Shown: in pieces, positions 52,928-62,336 of the stretch
Numbering within the stretch: position 1 is the stretch's first letter
Layout of the letters: each line of letters opens with the position of its first letter
Source: Planctomycetaceae bacterium
GTDB taxonomy: Bacteria; Planctomycetota; Planctomycetia; Planctomycetales; Planctomycetaceae
NCBI GenBank assembly: GCA_019636285.1
Contig: JAHBXV010000005.1
Coordinates: forward strand, 124,001-188,000
Direction of reading: 5' to 3'
DNA: 64,000 nucleotides
Position numbers and translations under genes: made by a program
The notes under the pieces: generated by a model
Databases searched by the model: none
The model's input: only the letters and a program-made list of their open reading frames with translations
Told to the model about the DNA's origin: nothing

Positions 52928-53824
52928 CGATCGTCGCGGCATTCTCCATCAACGAGCAACGCGCGGGTTCCCGAGCAGAGGAACCCATGTCGCGTTTCGT
53001 GGCTCATCCACTTTCCGGCCCTCCAGTCATCCACTGCTAATCCCACCGATCGCTCCACTTACCTCGGCAATCGACCCGCTGCAACAATCGCCGAGGGAAG
53101 CGGAAGCCTCTTCCTTCCCCACCACTTTCCGACTATCAGTGACTGCCTGAACACGTCTTCAGCCGGAATGCCTGTTCTTTTTAGCAGTTCGAGTACCGAA
53201 GTGGCGCTTCAGCACGGCCTAACGTAATATCCATTTCATCAGACATAGCAGACCGCGACGCGCTTTGCCGCGCGAGATTGCTTGCCCGGCATCCAACCGG
53301 CACATCGCACGCTCGACAAGCGGATGACCCAGCTCTCACTAGCCAATCCTCCCAATCGTTACGCGCGCTCCTCGCTATCGCGCGAACGCCGCGGCTATCC
53401 GAGAAAACAGGCCCGAAAACTTCGCAGGCAGACTACGACGGCCTGTTATTGCACGGCTCCGGCGCGTTGGACACTTCGAAGCCGTTGATTTCATCGTCAG
53501 TTTTTCGCACCGCCGCGCGTCCCCTCAAAACTCATCTAGCAGCATGGCGACACGGCTCAGTTGGTCAATCCTTTAAGAATTAGCTGGTCGGTGCGTAGAA
53601 ATACCATGGAATGGTAATTAGAATCCCTACACCGTTTGGGGGCGATCAAGCTGGAGGTCCAATTCCAACTTGGCCAGGTCGTCCTTGGTCGACTGGCAAC
53701 GCAAGACGTTTCGCGTTGCCTCGTGGCGGCCCTTGCCTCGTTGACCAGACTTAATGTTGGCACGGAGCGTTCCTACACGCCCGGCCAAGTTCGATTGAAT
53801 GAAAAACTGAACAAGGAGCGATCG
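52920..53824. other. 905-base gene-free region
   Basis: It lies between the PilB-like gene and the small basic protein gene, both on the plus strand. No plausible coding frame with a ribosome site, no tRNA and no recognised RNA element was found. A short symmetric site TACCAT/GGA/ATGGTA occurs at 53602-53616. It probably holds the promoter of the downstream gene. A small RNA cannot be excluded by reading alone. Confidence 0.5.
53813..53818 (+). promoter_or_regulatory. Ribosome binding site for the basic protein gene
   Basis: AAGGAG lies six bases before ATG 53825 and argues against the longer in-frame start at 53636. Confidence 0.65.
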
Positions 53825-54244
53825 ATGGCGAAGAAGGCGTTTGTTGCGGGAGAAACCAACAAGTCCCAGGCAATTCGCGATGCCATTCAGGCCATCGGCG
53901 GAAGCGCCGACAACGATGCCGTGAAGACGCACATTGCCGAAAACTGGAATGGCTTCGGCTGGAGCTCGAATCCGGCTGCCGACATTGCCGCCGCCCGTAA
54001 GGCATTGGCTAAGGCCGATGGCCAGCCGGTGAAGCGCGGCCGCCGCAAGGGCGCCAAGATTCGCAAGAAAGTCGCCGTCCGTAAGGGCGCCGTCGCGTCG
54101 GCTCCCAGCCAGAGCCCGTTGATCCTCGCCCTCCAGTTCCTCGCCAGCACGCCGGACGCCGATGCCGTGCTCAAGAAGGCCAAGATGCTCGTCAGCGCGG
54201 TCGGTTCGCCGACCAAGGCCATCGACGTCGTCAAAGCCCTGTAA
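53825..54244 (+). CDS. Small basic, possibly nucleoid-associated protein
   Basis: 139 residues, pI clearly basic. The N-terminus NKSQAIRDAIQAIGGSADNDAVKTHIAENW resembles a small winged-helix-like repeat (NKSQAIRD) I associate with short planctomycete DNA-binding proteins. A strongly basic linker follows (KRGRRKGAKIRKKVAVRKGA, about 73-92), then a hydrophobic helical tail. It suggests DNA compaction or binding, but the family is not confirmed. AAGGAG six bases upstream fixes the ATG, and an intrinsic terminator follows. Alone on its transcript. Confidence 0.75.
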   Translation: MAKKAFVAGETNKSQAIRDAIQAIGGSADNDAVKTHIAENWNGFGWSSNPAADIAAARKALAKADGQPVKRGRRKGAKIRKKVAVRKGAVASAPSQSPLILALQFLASTPDADAVLKKAKMLVSAVGSPTKAIDVVKAL

Positions 54245-54258
54245 CAACCGCGCGGTTG
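54245..54258. repeat. 14-bp perfect palindrome after a stop codon
   Basis: CAACCGCGCGGTTG is self-complementary and lies immediately after the stop of the basic-protein gene, just before the terminator hairpin. It may add stability to the 3' end. Confidence 0.4.
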
Positions 54259-54272
54259 CTGACACGAGCAGG

Positions 54273-54308
54273 AAGGGATGGCAGGATGATTCCAGCCATC
54301 CCTTTTTT
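54273..54308 (+). terminator. Intrinsic terminator
   Basis: AAGGGATGGC (54273-54282) pairs perfectly with GCCATCCCTT (54295-54304), and a T run ends at 54308 (TTTTTT from 54303). It lies 29 bases after the basic-protein stop and a few bases before the end of the opposing HisA-like gene. Confidence 0.88.
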
Positions 54309-54310
54309 CG

Positions 54311-55039
54311 TCATTGAGCAGCACGATTTCCGAGGGGCAGGTCTTCGGGCAGAATTCGCCCGTCGTGTAGCGCCGACGCAACAAGAACCGCGGCAGCCCC
54401 CGCTCTCGCGAGACGGCCAAGGTCTTCCATTCCGCGAATGCCCCCTCCCGCGATGAGCGGCGGCATCTCCCGCTCGCGGCTCAATTCATGTAACAACGCA
54501 TCGGTCGATCCCCCCGTCCCGGTTCCCACATCGCCCAGATCGAGCAGCAGCACGCCATCGACGTGAGGCGCTGCCTCGCTCGCGATTTCGCGCGAGGACG
54601 ATTTTTTCCAAATCGCTCCCTCGGCGATTCGTGGAACGCCCCCTTTCAGGTCGAGCGAGAAAATGAGTTCGACATCAGGGATCTCCGCGCGCAGTCGCGG
54701 CAATTCTCCGGGATCGATCCACGTCTCCAGGCCAATCACGATTCCCGTCACGCCCGCATCCCGTAACCGCAGACAATCGACAGGTCGTCGAACTCCCGCA
54801 TCAATCCACACTTTTACGCCAAGGTTCGCTATCCGCCGGTATAAGCCGAAGGCCGGGCGCTGATGCAAGATGGCATCCAGGTCCGCCACGTAAAGTCGCG
54901 AAGACCGGTAGGCATCGACCAGCGCGCCCGCGACCTCGGCCGGATCGATCGAACGGGTCCAGCGCGTTTTCAAATCGTCATAGCAACCGCGCTCCCCCGC
55001 GATGCCTCGCACGGCTCGTCGTTCAAGGACGTCGATCAC
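54311..55039 (-). CDS. HisA/HisF-related TIM-barrel protein
   Basis: 242 residues. IDVLERRAVRGIAGER, then SRLYVADLDAILHQRPAFGLYRRI, VIGLETWIDPGELPRL, LIFSLDLKGGVPRI, VLLLDLGDVGTGTGGSTDALL and PPLIAGGGIRGMEDLGRLARAGAAAVLVASALHDGRI follow the half-barrel repeats of HisA, with phosphate-binding glycines in the last two strands. It is not beside any his gene. A HisA-like group (COG1411 as I remember it) occurs with C1-transfer genes in methanogens, methylotrophs and planctomycetes; that link is memory, not shown here. It converges with the basic-protein gene and diverges from moaC. Confidence 0.82.
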   Translation of the reverse strand: MIDVLERRAVRGIAGERGCYDDLKTRWTRSIDPAEVAGALVDAYRSSRLYVADLDAILHQRPAFGLYRRIANLGVKVWIDAGVRRPVDCLRLRDAGVTGIVIGLETWIDPGELPRLRAEIPDVELIFSLDLKGGVPRIAEGAIWKKSSSREIASEAAPHVDGVLLLDLGDVGTGTGGSTDALLHELSREREMPPLIAGGGIRGMEDLGRLARAGAAAVLVASALHDGRILPEDLPLGNRAAQ

Positions 55040-55241
55040 CGGTACAACCTCCGGTATCCGCCCGGCTGTGATTTCTGATGGCGTGATGGCGATTGTCCTT
55101 CAAATGCTGATCGTCGATGACGCGAGACCGCGAGTTCCGCACTGTCGCCGGATTTCGACCGACAGCGTATCATCCGCAGAGAAAGGGAGCCCGTGATCGA
55201 GCCCCTTCCCCAGGAATGTCATTGCTCCACGAGGTCTCGCC

Positions 55242-55721
55242 ATGTCCTCCCTGTCGCACTTCGGCCCCGATGGCTCCAGCCGCATGGTGGACGTTTCGGA
55301 AAAGCCCATCACGCGCCGCCTGGCCCGAGCCGAGTCATTCGTGACGATGGCTCCCGAGACATTGTCGCTGATTCTCGATCGCCGCGTGGCGAAGGGAGAC
55401 GTGCTGGAAGTCGCCCGGCTGGCCGGCATTCTGGCCGCCAAGCAAACCGGCAACTTGATTCCGCTGTGTCATCCCCTGGGGATCGATGCCGTCGAGCTCG
55501 TCCTGGAGCCTGTCGACGACCAGCGAGTGAGAATCGAAGCCACGGTCACGGTCCACGGCCGCACCGGCGTCGAAATGGAAGCTCTCACCGCCGTCTCGGT
55601 CGCCGCCTTGACCGTCTACGACATGTGCAAAGCCGTCGATCGCGCGATGACCATCGGCCCCACCCGCCTGCTGGAGAAGCAGGGAGGTCGCAGCGGGCAT
55701 TATGTCGCGGAACTTGAGTGA
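55242..55721 (+). CDS. moaC: Cyclic pyranopterin monophosphate synthase
   Basis: 159 residues, typical MoaC length. GAGG lies 7 bases before ATG 55242. The family's [18 protein letters not shown] opening, then [22 protein letters not shown] and [26 protein letters not shown], are intact. Catalytic positions expected from E. coli are present as Lys51, His77, Asp127 and Lys130. With MoaA it makes cPMP, the first step of molybdenum cofactor synthesis, in the cytoplasm. No other moa gene is adjacent. Divergent from the HisA-like gene. Confidence 0.94.
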   Translation: MSSLSHFGPDGSSRMVDVSEKPITRRLARAESFVTMAPETLSLILDRRVAKGDVLEVARLAGILAAKQTGNLIPLCHPLGIDAVELVLEPVDDQRVRIEATVTVHGRTGVEMEALTAVSVAALTVYDMCKAVDRAMTIGPTRLLEKQGGRSGHYVAELE

Positions 55722-55823
55722 ATAACCGTCTGGTGAATAATTCGCGCCCCGGGAAATCATCTCGCTCAACGCGGCACGTGGAAGAAGGCATCGGCAGTTG
55801 CTGTCCTGGATAGGACATCGCCT

Positions 55824-57803
55824 CTACCTCTCTGGCCTCGCAACATCCGATTGTCGAATGGTCCAGTCGTGACTGGCCGAGTAGAGGGACTTCCCATCGC
55901 GGGAGAAAGTCACGCGATTCACGCCGAACTTGTGACCCGTGATGGGCCGCGGCGCTTTCTCAAGAGTGTGGTGCCATAGATAAAGCGTGTTCTCGATCGG
56001 TTGTTCCCAGTGCGGAGCGCGGATTCCAAACGCGAGCGTTTTACCCTCTGGCGAGAACGCCAAAGTAATCACCTCCCACGGCGGGGATGAGAATGACAGC
56101 TGTTCGACCAAGGACTCCGCACTCAACCGAAAGACATCCCCTTTGTTTGTGCCAACCGCGATGTGCTCCTTGGAAGCAGCCAGGCAGTGCAAGGGGCTGT
56201 CAGCCACCCGCCGATCCACGACCTGCGCGCCGGTCTGATGATTGACAAGGAGGACGCGCCCATCGCTTCCGGCCATGGCAAGGTGGTCGCTACCGGGCAC
56301 GAATGCCAGTCCGTATACTTGGCGAGGCGTGGTCGGCTCCCAAGTCCGCTCTGTCTGGCCAGTCTCGAGATTGATCATCACAACAGTACCTGCCTCATCG
56401 CCGACAGCCAGCAAGCCACCCTCCGGCGAAAACGCGGCCTTGATGATTCGTTTCGGCGTGGGTTGCAACTCAGCAGACTGACCTCGACCGAGATCGAGTA
56501 ATAGCAGGCCAGGCCGGTTCTCGAACCCGCACGCCATCAGTCCAGTTTGCGGATGGATCGAGGCGGTATCCGCCCATAGTCCCTCGAGATATATCCAGCC
56601 TTTCCGTTTTCCAGTTGCCGAGTCGTGAAAGCGAATGCCATAACCCCAATTGACACTCACCAACAGATCGGCTTCGCCCACGGTTTGCAGGGCCATGACC
56701 GAATGGGTGTGCCCTAGAAATTGCCGTCGCTGGCTTCCCGCCATCATTTCCGGAGTGATACGTTCTCGAAACTTGTCAAGATTGATTTCCGTCTCTTCCC
56801 AGCTCTTGCGCCGCAAGACAGGGCCAATCTTTGCCATGATTTCGTAAACGACATCCAGATCTTCCACCATGAAGGCCAATTGGGCTTCATCGTTCCAATG
56901 TTCGCGAGAATCGGGATAGATTCGTTCCAGGTCACGAAACCCGCGACGGATGCGCGGCCAGTCAAACGCATGCGTATCGAGAAGATATGATTTGACCATC
57001 TCTTTGGCTGCGATGACCGCTGTCGTGTATTGCAGATCGCCGCAATCGTCCTGGGTTCGGTCGGCCACTTCTTTGGCGAAACGCTCCAACTCACCCGGTT
57101 CGCCAAACCAACGGGGGAGCAGACAGATCGCCATCCCATGCACCAGCTCCATGTCGCGCGGGTCGTGTCGGAGTCCCTCATACACCAGCTCCAGATCCGT
57201 TTTTTCGCCCAGTCCTTTCGCAATCTCCATGCGCAGGCGGCGGTAGACAGCGTCCACGGGAAGTTTCAGGCTGTCGATGCGGTCCAATGCCGCTGATGCC
57301 TTCTCGCAACGTTCCTGAAACAGATCGAGTTGCTGTTGCGGTGTTTCGATCGCTATCCGACCTCCGCGTGCCTGAAACGAATACTTTTGCCAGACGTGCG
57401 CCTCCACGAGCAAGGCATTCACGGAATCGGGTCGGTCAGTTTTCCATGCGTCGATCAGTCGAAACGCGTTGTCATACTCCTCATCGCTCATGTCGCCGAG
57501 ATTCGGTGTCAATGGGCACCATGCAAATCGCCAAAGTTTGCCCCGTCCGTTGGGGTATTTCGCCAGTTGCGAGCGCAGGTCATCGGCGATCTCGTCCAAC
57601 TGCTTGAATTCGCGTCTCTGAAACAGATCTCGCCAAAGCTTGCGATCTCGGGCCAACAGCTCGTCAAAAGTTGCCGATTTCGCTTGATCGGCCGCCACGC
57701 CGTCTCTCACGATGCAGGGTTGCAAGCAGGTCCAGAGGACCACGAATACCGTTCTCGACGCGAGACTCCCGCATCCCATCATAGTTTTTCTTCCATAACA
57801 CAT
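55824..57803 (-). CDS. Exported WD40-propeller protein with TPR-like N-terminal half
   Basis: 659 residues. The start at 57803 has AGGAG 10 bases upstream; an ATG at 57782 is an alternative. The signal region (SRTVFVVLWTCLQPCIVRDGVAA) leads to a helical section of about 300 residues with TPR-like spacing (QEQCEKASAALDRIDSLKLP-type stretches). A propeller follows: AAFSPEGGLLAVGDEAGTVVMINLETGQTERTW, LAFVPGSDHLAMAGSDGRVLLVN, RVTFSRDGKSLYSASHDWTIRQSD. No enzyme motif was seen. The combination suggests an exported scaffold or sensor. It converges with moaC and is transcribed in tandem with the 58101 propeller across a gap of 297 bp containing a hairpin element. Confidence 0.87.
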   Translation of the reverse strand: MCYGRKTMMGCGSLASRTVFVVLWTCLQPCIVRDGVAADQAKSATFDELLARDRKLWRDLFQRREFKQLDEIADDLRSQLAKYPNGRGKLWRFAWCPLTPNLGDMSDEEYDNAFRLIDAWKTDRPDSVNALLVEAHVWQKYSFQARGGRIAIETPQQQLDLFQERCEKASAALDRIDSLKLPVDAVYRRLRMEIAKGLGEKTDLELVYEGLRHDPRDMELVHGMAICLLPRWFGEPGELERFAKEVADRTQDDCGDLQYTTAVIAAKEMVKSYLLDTHAFDWPRIRRGFRDLERIYPDSREHWNDEAQLAFMVEDLDVVYEIMAKIGPVLRRKSWEETEINLDKFRERITPEMMAGSQRRQFLGHTHSVMALQTVGEADLLVSVNWGYGIRFHDSATGKRKGWIYLEGLWADTASIHPQTGLMACGFENRPGLLLLDLGRGQSAELQPTPKRIIKAAFSPEGGLLAVGDEAGTVVMINLETGQTERTWEPTTPRQVYGLAFVPGSDHLAMAGSDGRVLLVNHQTGAQVVDRRVADSPLHCLAASKEHIAVGTNKGDVFRLSAESLVEQLSFSSPPWEVITLAFSPEGKTLAFGIRAPHWEQPIENTLYLWHHTLEKAPRPITGHKFGVNRVTFSRDGKSLYSASHDWTIRQSDVARPER

Positions 57804-57986
57804 GACAAGATCACTCCTAAATCGGAGTCTAAGTAGCCGGGCACTTTAGCTGCGAGTCTACAATCGGCCGCGCTGGTCCGCGAAGGTTGTGTCCTGCCTC
57901 GATTGAGAATGGACTCTGAGTCTGGTTGGGTTGGGTTGGTACATCCTGACTGGAGAGATTCCATGAGTCTTACCCGTCGTCGTTTT

Positions 57987-58049
57987 CCCCCGGAGCAAAA
58001 CGCCCCGTAGGCTGAGTTCGCCAAGGGCGTAACCCAGGCTTCCGGGGGG
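57987..58049. repeat. Triple-nested hairpin element
   Basis: CCCCCGGAGC (57987-57996) pairs with GCTTCCGGGGG (58038-58048) with one bulge. ACGCCC (58000-58005) pairs with GGGCGT (58025-58030), and GGC/GCC (58010-58012, 58020-58022) close the loop. It lies in the 297-base gap between two minus-strand propeller genes. It fits a dispersed palindromic repeat or a processed transcript end; there is no U-run. Confidence 0.65.
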
Positions 58050-58100
58050 CAATGCGAAACGTGCGGGGTGACGCCTGATGGCGGACCTAGCCCGTGAGAT

Positions 58101-59105
58101 TCACTTCGACGAAACGAAATACAGCGTCTTTCCATCTGCAGTCCAGCCATTCCCGCCGTTGTGGCGGTCCGTTGGTTGGCCGGGAAACAGCTCTCGCCCT
58201 TCAGGGCTTACCTTCCACAATTGACCGGGCTTTCCGGGAGCTGCTTTTGAGGGAAGTACGAGGAACGAGTCGTCTTTCGACCAGCCGATATCCGGATTGA
58301 AGTCGCTCCCGGCGCCATACACCTGCAAGTCGGGATCGCCCTTCTCGGCAGAGACCGTGGCCACCTCGGCCTCCTTTTGGCCGCGCGGCACTCCCAGAAA
58401 CGCCACGCGGCGCGAATCGGGCGACCACTTCGGGTTGTGGTAAATGTGGGAAAACGGCGAGGGAGACTCGTCGAACACCAGATGCCGCTCGTTCGTTGCC
58501 AGGTCGACAATCATCAAGTCGCCGCGAACAACATAGGCCAATCGCTTTCCATCAGGCGACCAGGTAATGGCCCAGCCTTCTTCGTCAATCCGGGCTTCTT
58601 TGGTCCCATCGATCGTGCCGACAAACACACCGCGATCCTCCCCGTTTCGCCCATACCGCGAATAAGCGATCCATTTGCCATCCGCGGACCAGGACGGCAT
58701 CGCCCCCAATCCAAGATCGACAATCGCCCCCGTCTTGAGATGGATCAGCACGATGTGCGCGTCGGTCAGATCTTCATCATGCGTCCAGCCATCGACGCCC
58801 ACCCACTCTCCATCCGGAGAGACTTCCGGCGAATTGATGATGGGGTAGTGCGGGACCGTCGCGATCTTTCTCCAATTCGAGCCGTCCGCGTCGATCGCGT
58901 TGAGCACCATGTGCGGCCCCACGGCGCGCGGAATCGGTTCTACGTCGGGGATCGTAATCGAGGTCGCGCCATCATCGACGAAAGTTTCAGCCGTAACGTC
59001 CGATCGCGGGAGAGCGCTGGACTCGTCGGCGACGACAAATTCGACCGGTCCCTGGGTAACCAGAAGGATGGTCATGCACAGCGATCGTCTGACGGAAGTG
59101 ACCAT
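58101..59105 (-). CDS. Exported TolB-like PD40/WD40 beta-propeller protein
   Basis: 334 residues from ATG 59105 (GGAG about 12 bases upstream; 59138 is a longer alternative). Signal region RRSLCMTILLVTQGPVEFVVA. Propeller units with the TolB-type pattern follow: SPEVSPDGEWVGVDGW, MPSWSADGKWIAYSRYG, AITWSPDGKRLAYVVRGDL, NPKWSPDSRRVAFLGVP and GNGWTADGKTLYFVS. These resemble the beta-propeller of TolB and of prolyl-oligopeptidase-like receptors without their enzymatic domain. Likely an exported binding scaffold; no Tol-Pal genes are adjacent. Confidence 0.87.
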   Translation of the reverse strand: MVTSVRRSLCMTILLVTQGPVEFVVADESSALPRSDVTAETFVDDGATSITIPDVEPIPRAVGPHMVLNAIDADGSNWRKIATVPHYPIINSPEVSPDGEWVGVDGWTHDEDLTDAHIVLIHLKTGAIVDLGLGAMPSWSADGKWIAYSRYGRNGEDRGVFVGTIDGTKEARIDEEGWAITWSPDGKRLAYVVRGDLMIVDLATNERHLVFDESPSPFSHIYHNPKWSPDSRRVAFLGVPRGQKEAEVATVSAEKGDPDLQVYGAGSDFNPDIGWSKDDSFLVLPSKAAPGKPGQLWKVSPEGRELFPGQPTDRHNGGNGWTADGKTLYFVSSK

Positions 59106-59277
59106 GGAAGCGCGTCTCCGTGAACGAGGGACTCTCATTCTCTGAACAGGAGACTCCCACTATGCCCCAACACGACACGAAATCAACTAGAATCTCATCA
59201 GGAATCGAGGCCACCCGATCGCCACGTCCGGTTCCCTCGTTTCCTCTGGCACTCACCACACGCATCGACCATGATAA

Positions 59278-62200
59278 ATGCTTTCAAGCGACGTGTACCG
59301 AACAGCGGGTTCAACATCAGTGATCGTCTCCCTCCCAAATCGCGCGAGAGTCAGTCTCCTCGCCGCGGCGATCTGCGCTCTGTTCGGCTCCACCGCCATT
59401 GCGGACGATGATCTCTTTCGCGACCGCGTCGCACCGCTGCTCGAACGGCGGTGTCTGAGCTGTCACAATGCCCGGGATGCGAAAGGGGATCTTTCCCTCA
59501 CCACCGCGGCCGGGCTGATGGAAGCCGGCTATGTCGTGGCCGGCGATCCGGCGGGGAGTCATTTGCTGGATGTCGTCACTCCGGTCGATGGCCGGGCCAG
59601 CATGCCCAAAGACGGAGATCCCCTCACCGCCGACGAGATCGACCTGCTGCGGCAATGGATCGCCAAAGGGGCCGCCTGGCCAGCCGACAAACGGTTGGAA
59701 CTTCCCTCGGTCTCGAGTCGCGACTGGTGGTCGCTCAAGCCGCTGCCTTCGCAGTTATCGACCATCCCGGAAGACACGCATCCGGTCGATCATTTCCTCA
59801 ACGCCGAATTAGCCCGGCGCGGATTGACGGCATTGCCCGCAGCCGATGCGATCACCCGGTTGCGTCGCCTCACTTATGACCTGACGGGCCTGCCCCCCAC
59901 GCTCACCGAAATTGATACCTTCGTCGCTGCCGACAAGGCTGACCCCGCGCGGGCCTGGGAAGAACTGGTCGATCGTCTGCTTGCCTCGCCCACATTTGGC
60001 GAGAAGTGGGGCCAGCACTGGCTCGATGTGGCCCGCTACGCCGAGACGCACGGTTACGACAAAGATAAGCTTCGCCCGAATGCGTGGCCCTATCGCGACT
60101 ATGTCATTCGCAGTTTAAACGATGACAAACCCTACAATCGCTTTGTGCAGGAGCAAGTCGCCGGAGACGCTCTCTTTCCTGGCGACCCGGATGGTGTCCT
60201 GGGGCTGGGATTTCTCGCCGCCGGTCCCTGGGACTTCATCGGCCATGTGGAAGTCGGCGAACAGAAGCTTGATGGCCGCCTCGCCAAGCATCTCGATCGC
60301 GACGAAATGGTCTCCGCCGTCTTTAACGTCTTTCTCAGCACGACGGTCCAGTGCGCGCAGTGTCATCATCACAAGTTCGACCCCATCCGCATGGAAGACT
60401 ATTACCGCCTGCACGCCGTCCTCGCGGCAGTCGATCGGGCCGATCGTGTTTATGCGGGACTTTCCGGTGAACAGGAGCAGCGTCGCCTCGAACTTGTCGA
60501 AGCGATTCGCCTGTTAGAAATCGAAGAGGGCAAACTCAAAAAGCAGCAGCAGGATCGCATCGCGGCCAAGACCGGTCCGCTCGATCGTCGTCTCGATGAA
60601 CTCATGCGGCAGCACGCCGCCCCGCTCCGGCCAGAGTATGGCTATCACAGCGCCATCAGTCCCACGCAGGACGTCGCCAAGTGGGTTCAACTGGATTTGG
60701 GCAAAGCGCGGCCGATCCAGGAAGTCCGCCTGCATCCCTGTTTCGACCACTTCAATAACATCGGTGCGGGGTTCGGTTTCCCTGTCCGTTATCGCATCGA
60801 AGGTTCGAACGATCCGCAGTTCGCGCAGAACGTCGTCCTCCTTAACGACGCCAGCAGCTCTGATCAACCCAATCCCGGCACCGAAGCTCAATCGTTCGCC
60901 GTTACGGCTCCGCCGCTGCGCTATCTGCGCATCACAGCCACTCGATTAGCTCCCCGGCAGAACGATTACATCTTCGCCCTCGCTGAAATCGAGGCGATCG
61001 GCGGCGAGGATGGCGGCAATGTCGCATCAGGAAACGCGATCACCTCGCTCGATTCGATCGAAGCCCACCCCCGCTGGAGCCGCAAAAATCTGACGGACGG
61101 CATTTATCACCAGGAACTGTCCGACGCCGCAGCGATGGCTGAGTATCGCTCATTAAGCCGGCAGCGGGCGGCCGTTGTCGCGGAACTTCAGTCGCCGGAA
61201 CTCGAACAGCAACTCCAGTCGCTCGGTCAGCGACTCACCGCAGCTCGTGCCGAATTCAGCCAGCTTCCTGCCGGGAAGCTCATCTATGCCGCGACGACCA
61301 GCTTTCAGCGATCCGGCAACTTTGTCGCCACGGACGGTCGCTCCCGCGAGATCCACCTTTTGAATCGCGGCGACCTCAAGTCGCCCGGCGACGTCATGTT
61401 TCCCGGCACTCCGCCACTTTGGGAGACGGCAGCAGCGTCGACCACGCAGAAGAGTCTTTCAGACCTTGAAGCCCGCGCCACGCTCGCATGCTATCTGACC
61501 GATCACGATAACCCGCTTGTCTGGCGGTCGATCGTCAATCGCGTCTGGAGCTGGACGTTCGGCCACGGCCTGGTCGAGACGCCCAACGACTTCGGCCGCA
61601 TGGGGCAGACTCCCAGTCATCCGGAGCTGCTCGATCATCTGGCCGTTCGCCTGCGCGACGACCCCCGGCAATCGCTCAAATCGCTCATTCGGCTGCTCGT
61701 CACCAGCGAGGCTTATCAACGGTCCGCCGCGCACCATGCCTACAATGCCGCGATCGACGCTAACAACACTTATCGCTGGCGGGCCGATCGCCGACGTCTC
61801 TCGGCGGAGGAGTTCCGCGATTCATTGCTGGCGATCAGCGGCAGGCTTCGCCTTGAAGATCGCAGCGGTCCCAGTTTCCAGGATTTTGTCATCGAGAAGC
61901 CAGAGCACTCTCCCCATTACGAATATGGCCTCTTCGATCCTGCCAATCCGTCTGCTCATCGCCGGACGATCTATCGCTTCGTGGTTCGCTCGCAGCCGCA
62001 GCCGTTCCTGACCACGCTTGACTGTGCCGACCCCTCGATCAGTGTCCCTCGCCGCGATGAATCAACGACCGCGCTGCAGGCGCTCGCGCAGTGGAACAAT
62101 CGCCTCGTCGAAGTCATGGTCCGCGAGTTTTCCAACCAGGTTCGCGAAGAAGGCGACCCGATCGGAACCGCCTGGCGACTGGCGACCGGCCGTGCTCCTT

Positions 62201-62304
62201 CCGACGATGACCGTCGCGCGCTGGTCGATTACAGCGCGCGTCACGGTCTTGAAAATGCCTGCCGTGTGATTCTGAATCTCAACGAGTTTGTGTACATCGA
62301 CTGA
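59278..62304 (+). CDS. Module D: exported cytochrome-like DUF1549/DUF1553 protein with internal discoidin-like domain
   Basis: 1008 residues. The signal region (RVSLLAAAICALFGSTAIA) is followed by CLSCHN (59-63) and MPKDGDPLTADEIDLLRQWI. DUF1549-type landmarks RRLTYDLTGLPPTLTEIDTF, FGEKWGQHWLDVARYAETHGY and YNRFVQEQVAGDALF precede the second motif CAQCHHHKFDP (359-363). Between the halves, about residues 450-580, a coagulation-factor-5/8-type (discoidin) domain is inserted (AKWVQLDLGKARPIQEVRLHP, PVRYRIEGSNDPQF, LRYLRITATRLAP). The DUF1553-type half has NPLVWRSIVNRVWSWTFGHGLV and ends VILNLNEFVYID. The insert may bind glycans. DUF1501 follows 32 bp on. Confidence 0.93.
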   Translation: MLSSDVYRTAGSTSVIVSLPNRARVSLLAAAICALFGSTAIADDDLFRDRVAPLLERRCLSCHNARDAKGDLSLTTAAGLMEAGYVVAGDPAGSHLLDVVTPVDGRASMPKDGDPLTADEIDLLRQWIAKGAAWPADKRLELPSVSSRDWWSLKPLPSQLSTIPEDTHPVDHFLNAELARRGLTALPAADAITRLRRLTYDLTGLPPTLTEIDTFVAADKADPARAWEELVDRLLASPTFGEKWGQHWLDVARYAETHGYDKDKLRPNAWPYRDYVIRSLNDDKPYNRFVQEQVAGDALFPGDPDGVLGLGFLAAGPWDFIGHVEVGEQKLDGRLAKHLDRDEMVSAVFNVFLSTTVQCAQCHHHKFDPIRMEDYYRLHAVLAAVDRADRVYAGLSGEQEQRRLELVEAIRLLEIEEGKLKKQQQDRIAAKTGPLDRRLDELMRQHAAPLRPEYGYHSAISPTQDVAKWVQLDLGKARPIQEVRLHPCFDHFNNIGAGFGFPVRYRIEGSNDPQFAQNVVLLNDASSSDQPNPGTEAQSFAVTAPPLRYLRITATRLAPRQNDYIFALAEIEAIGGEDGGNVASGNAITSLDSIEAHPRWSRKNLTDGIYHQELSDAAAMAEYRSLSRQRAAVVAELQSPELEQQLQSLGQRLTAARAEFSQLPAGKLIYAATTSFQRSGNFVATDGRSREIHLLNRGDLKSPGDVMFPGTPPLWETAAASTTQKSLSDLEARATLACYLTDHDNPLVWRSIVNRVWSWTFGHGLVETPNDFGRMGQTPSHPELLDHLAVRLRDDPRQSLKSLIRLLVTSEAYQRSAAHHAYNAAIDANNTYRWRADRRRLSAEEFRDSLLAISGRLRLEDRSGPSFQDFVIEKPEHSPHYEYGLFDPANPSAHRRTIYRFVVRSQPQPFLTTLDCADPSISVPRRDESTTALQALAQWNNRLVEVMVREFSNQVREEGDPIGTAWRLATGRAPSDDDRRALVDYSARHGLENACRVILNLNEFVYID

Positions 62305-62336
62305 CGCCGCAGTCGGCTTGTTGGAACAATCGACTT

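Noticed and set aside
53636-53824. N-terminal extension of the small basic protein
   Set aside because: AAGGAG sits just before 53825, and the extension is unlike the rest of the protein.
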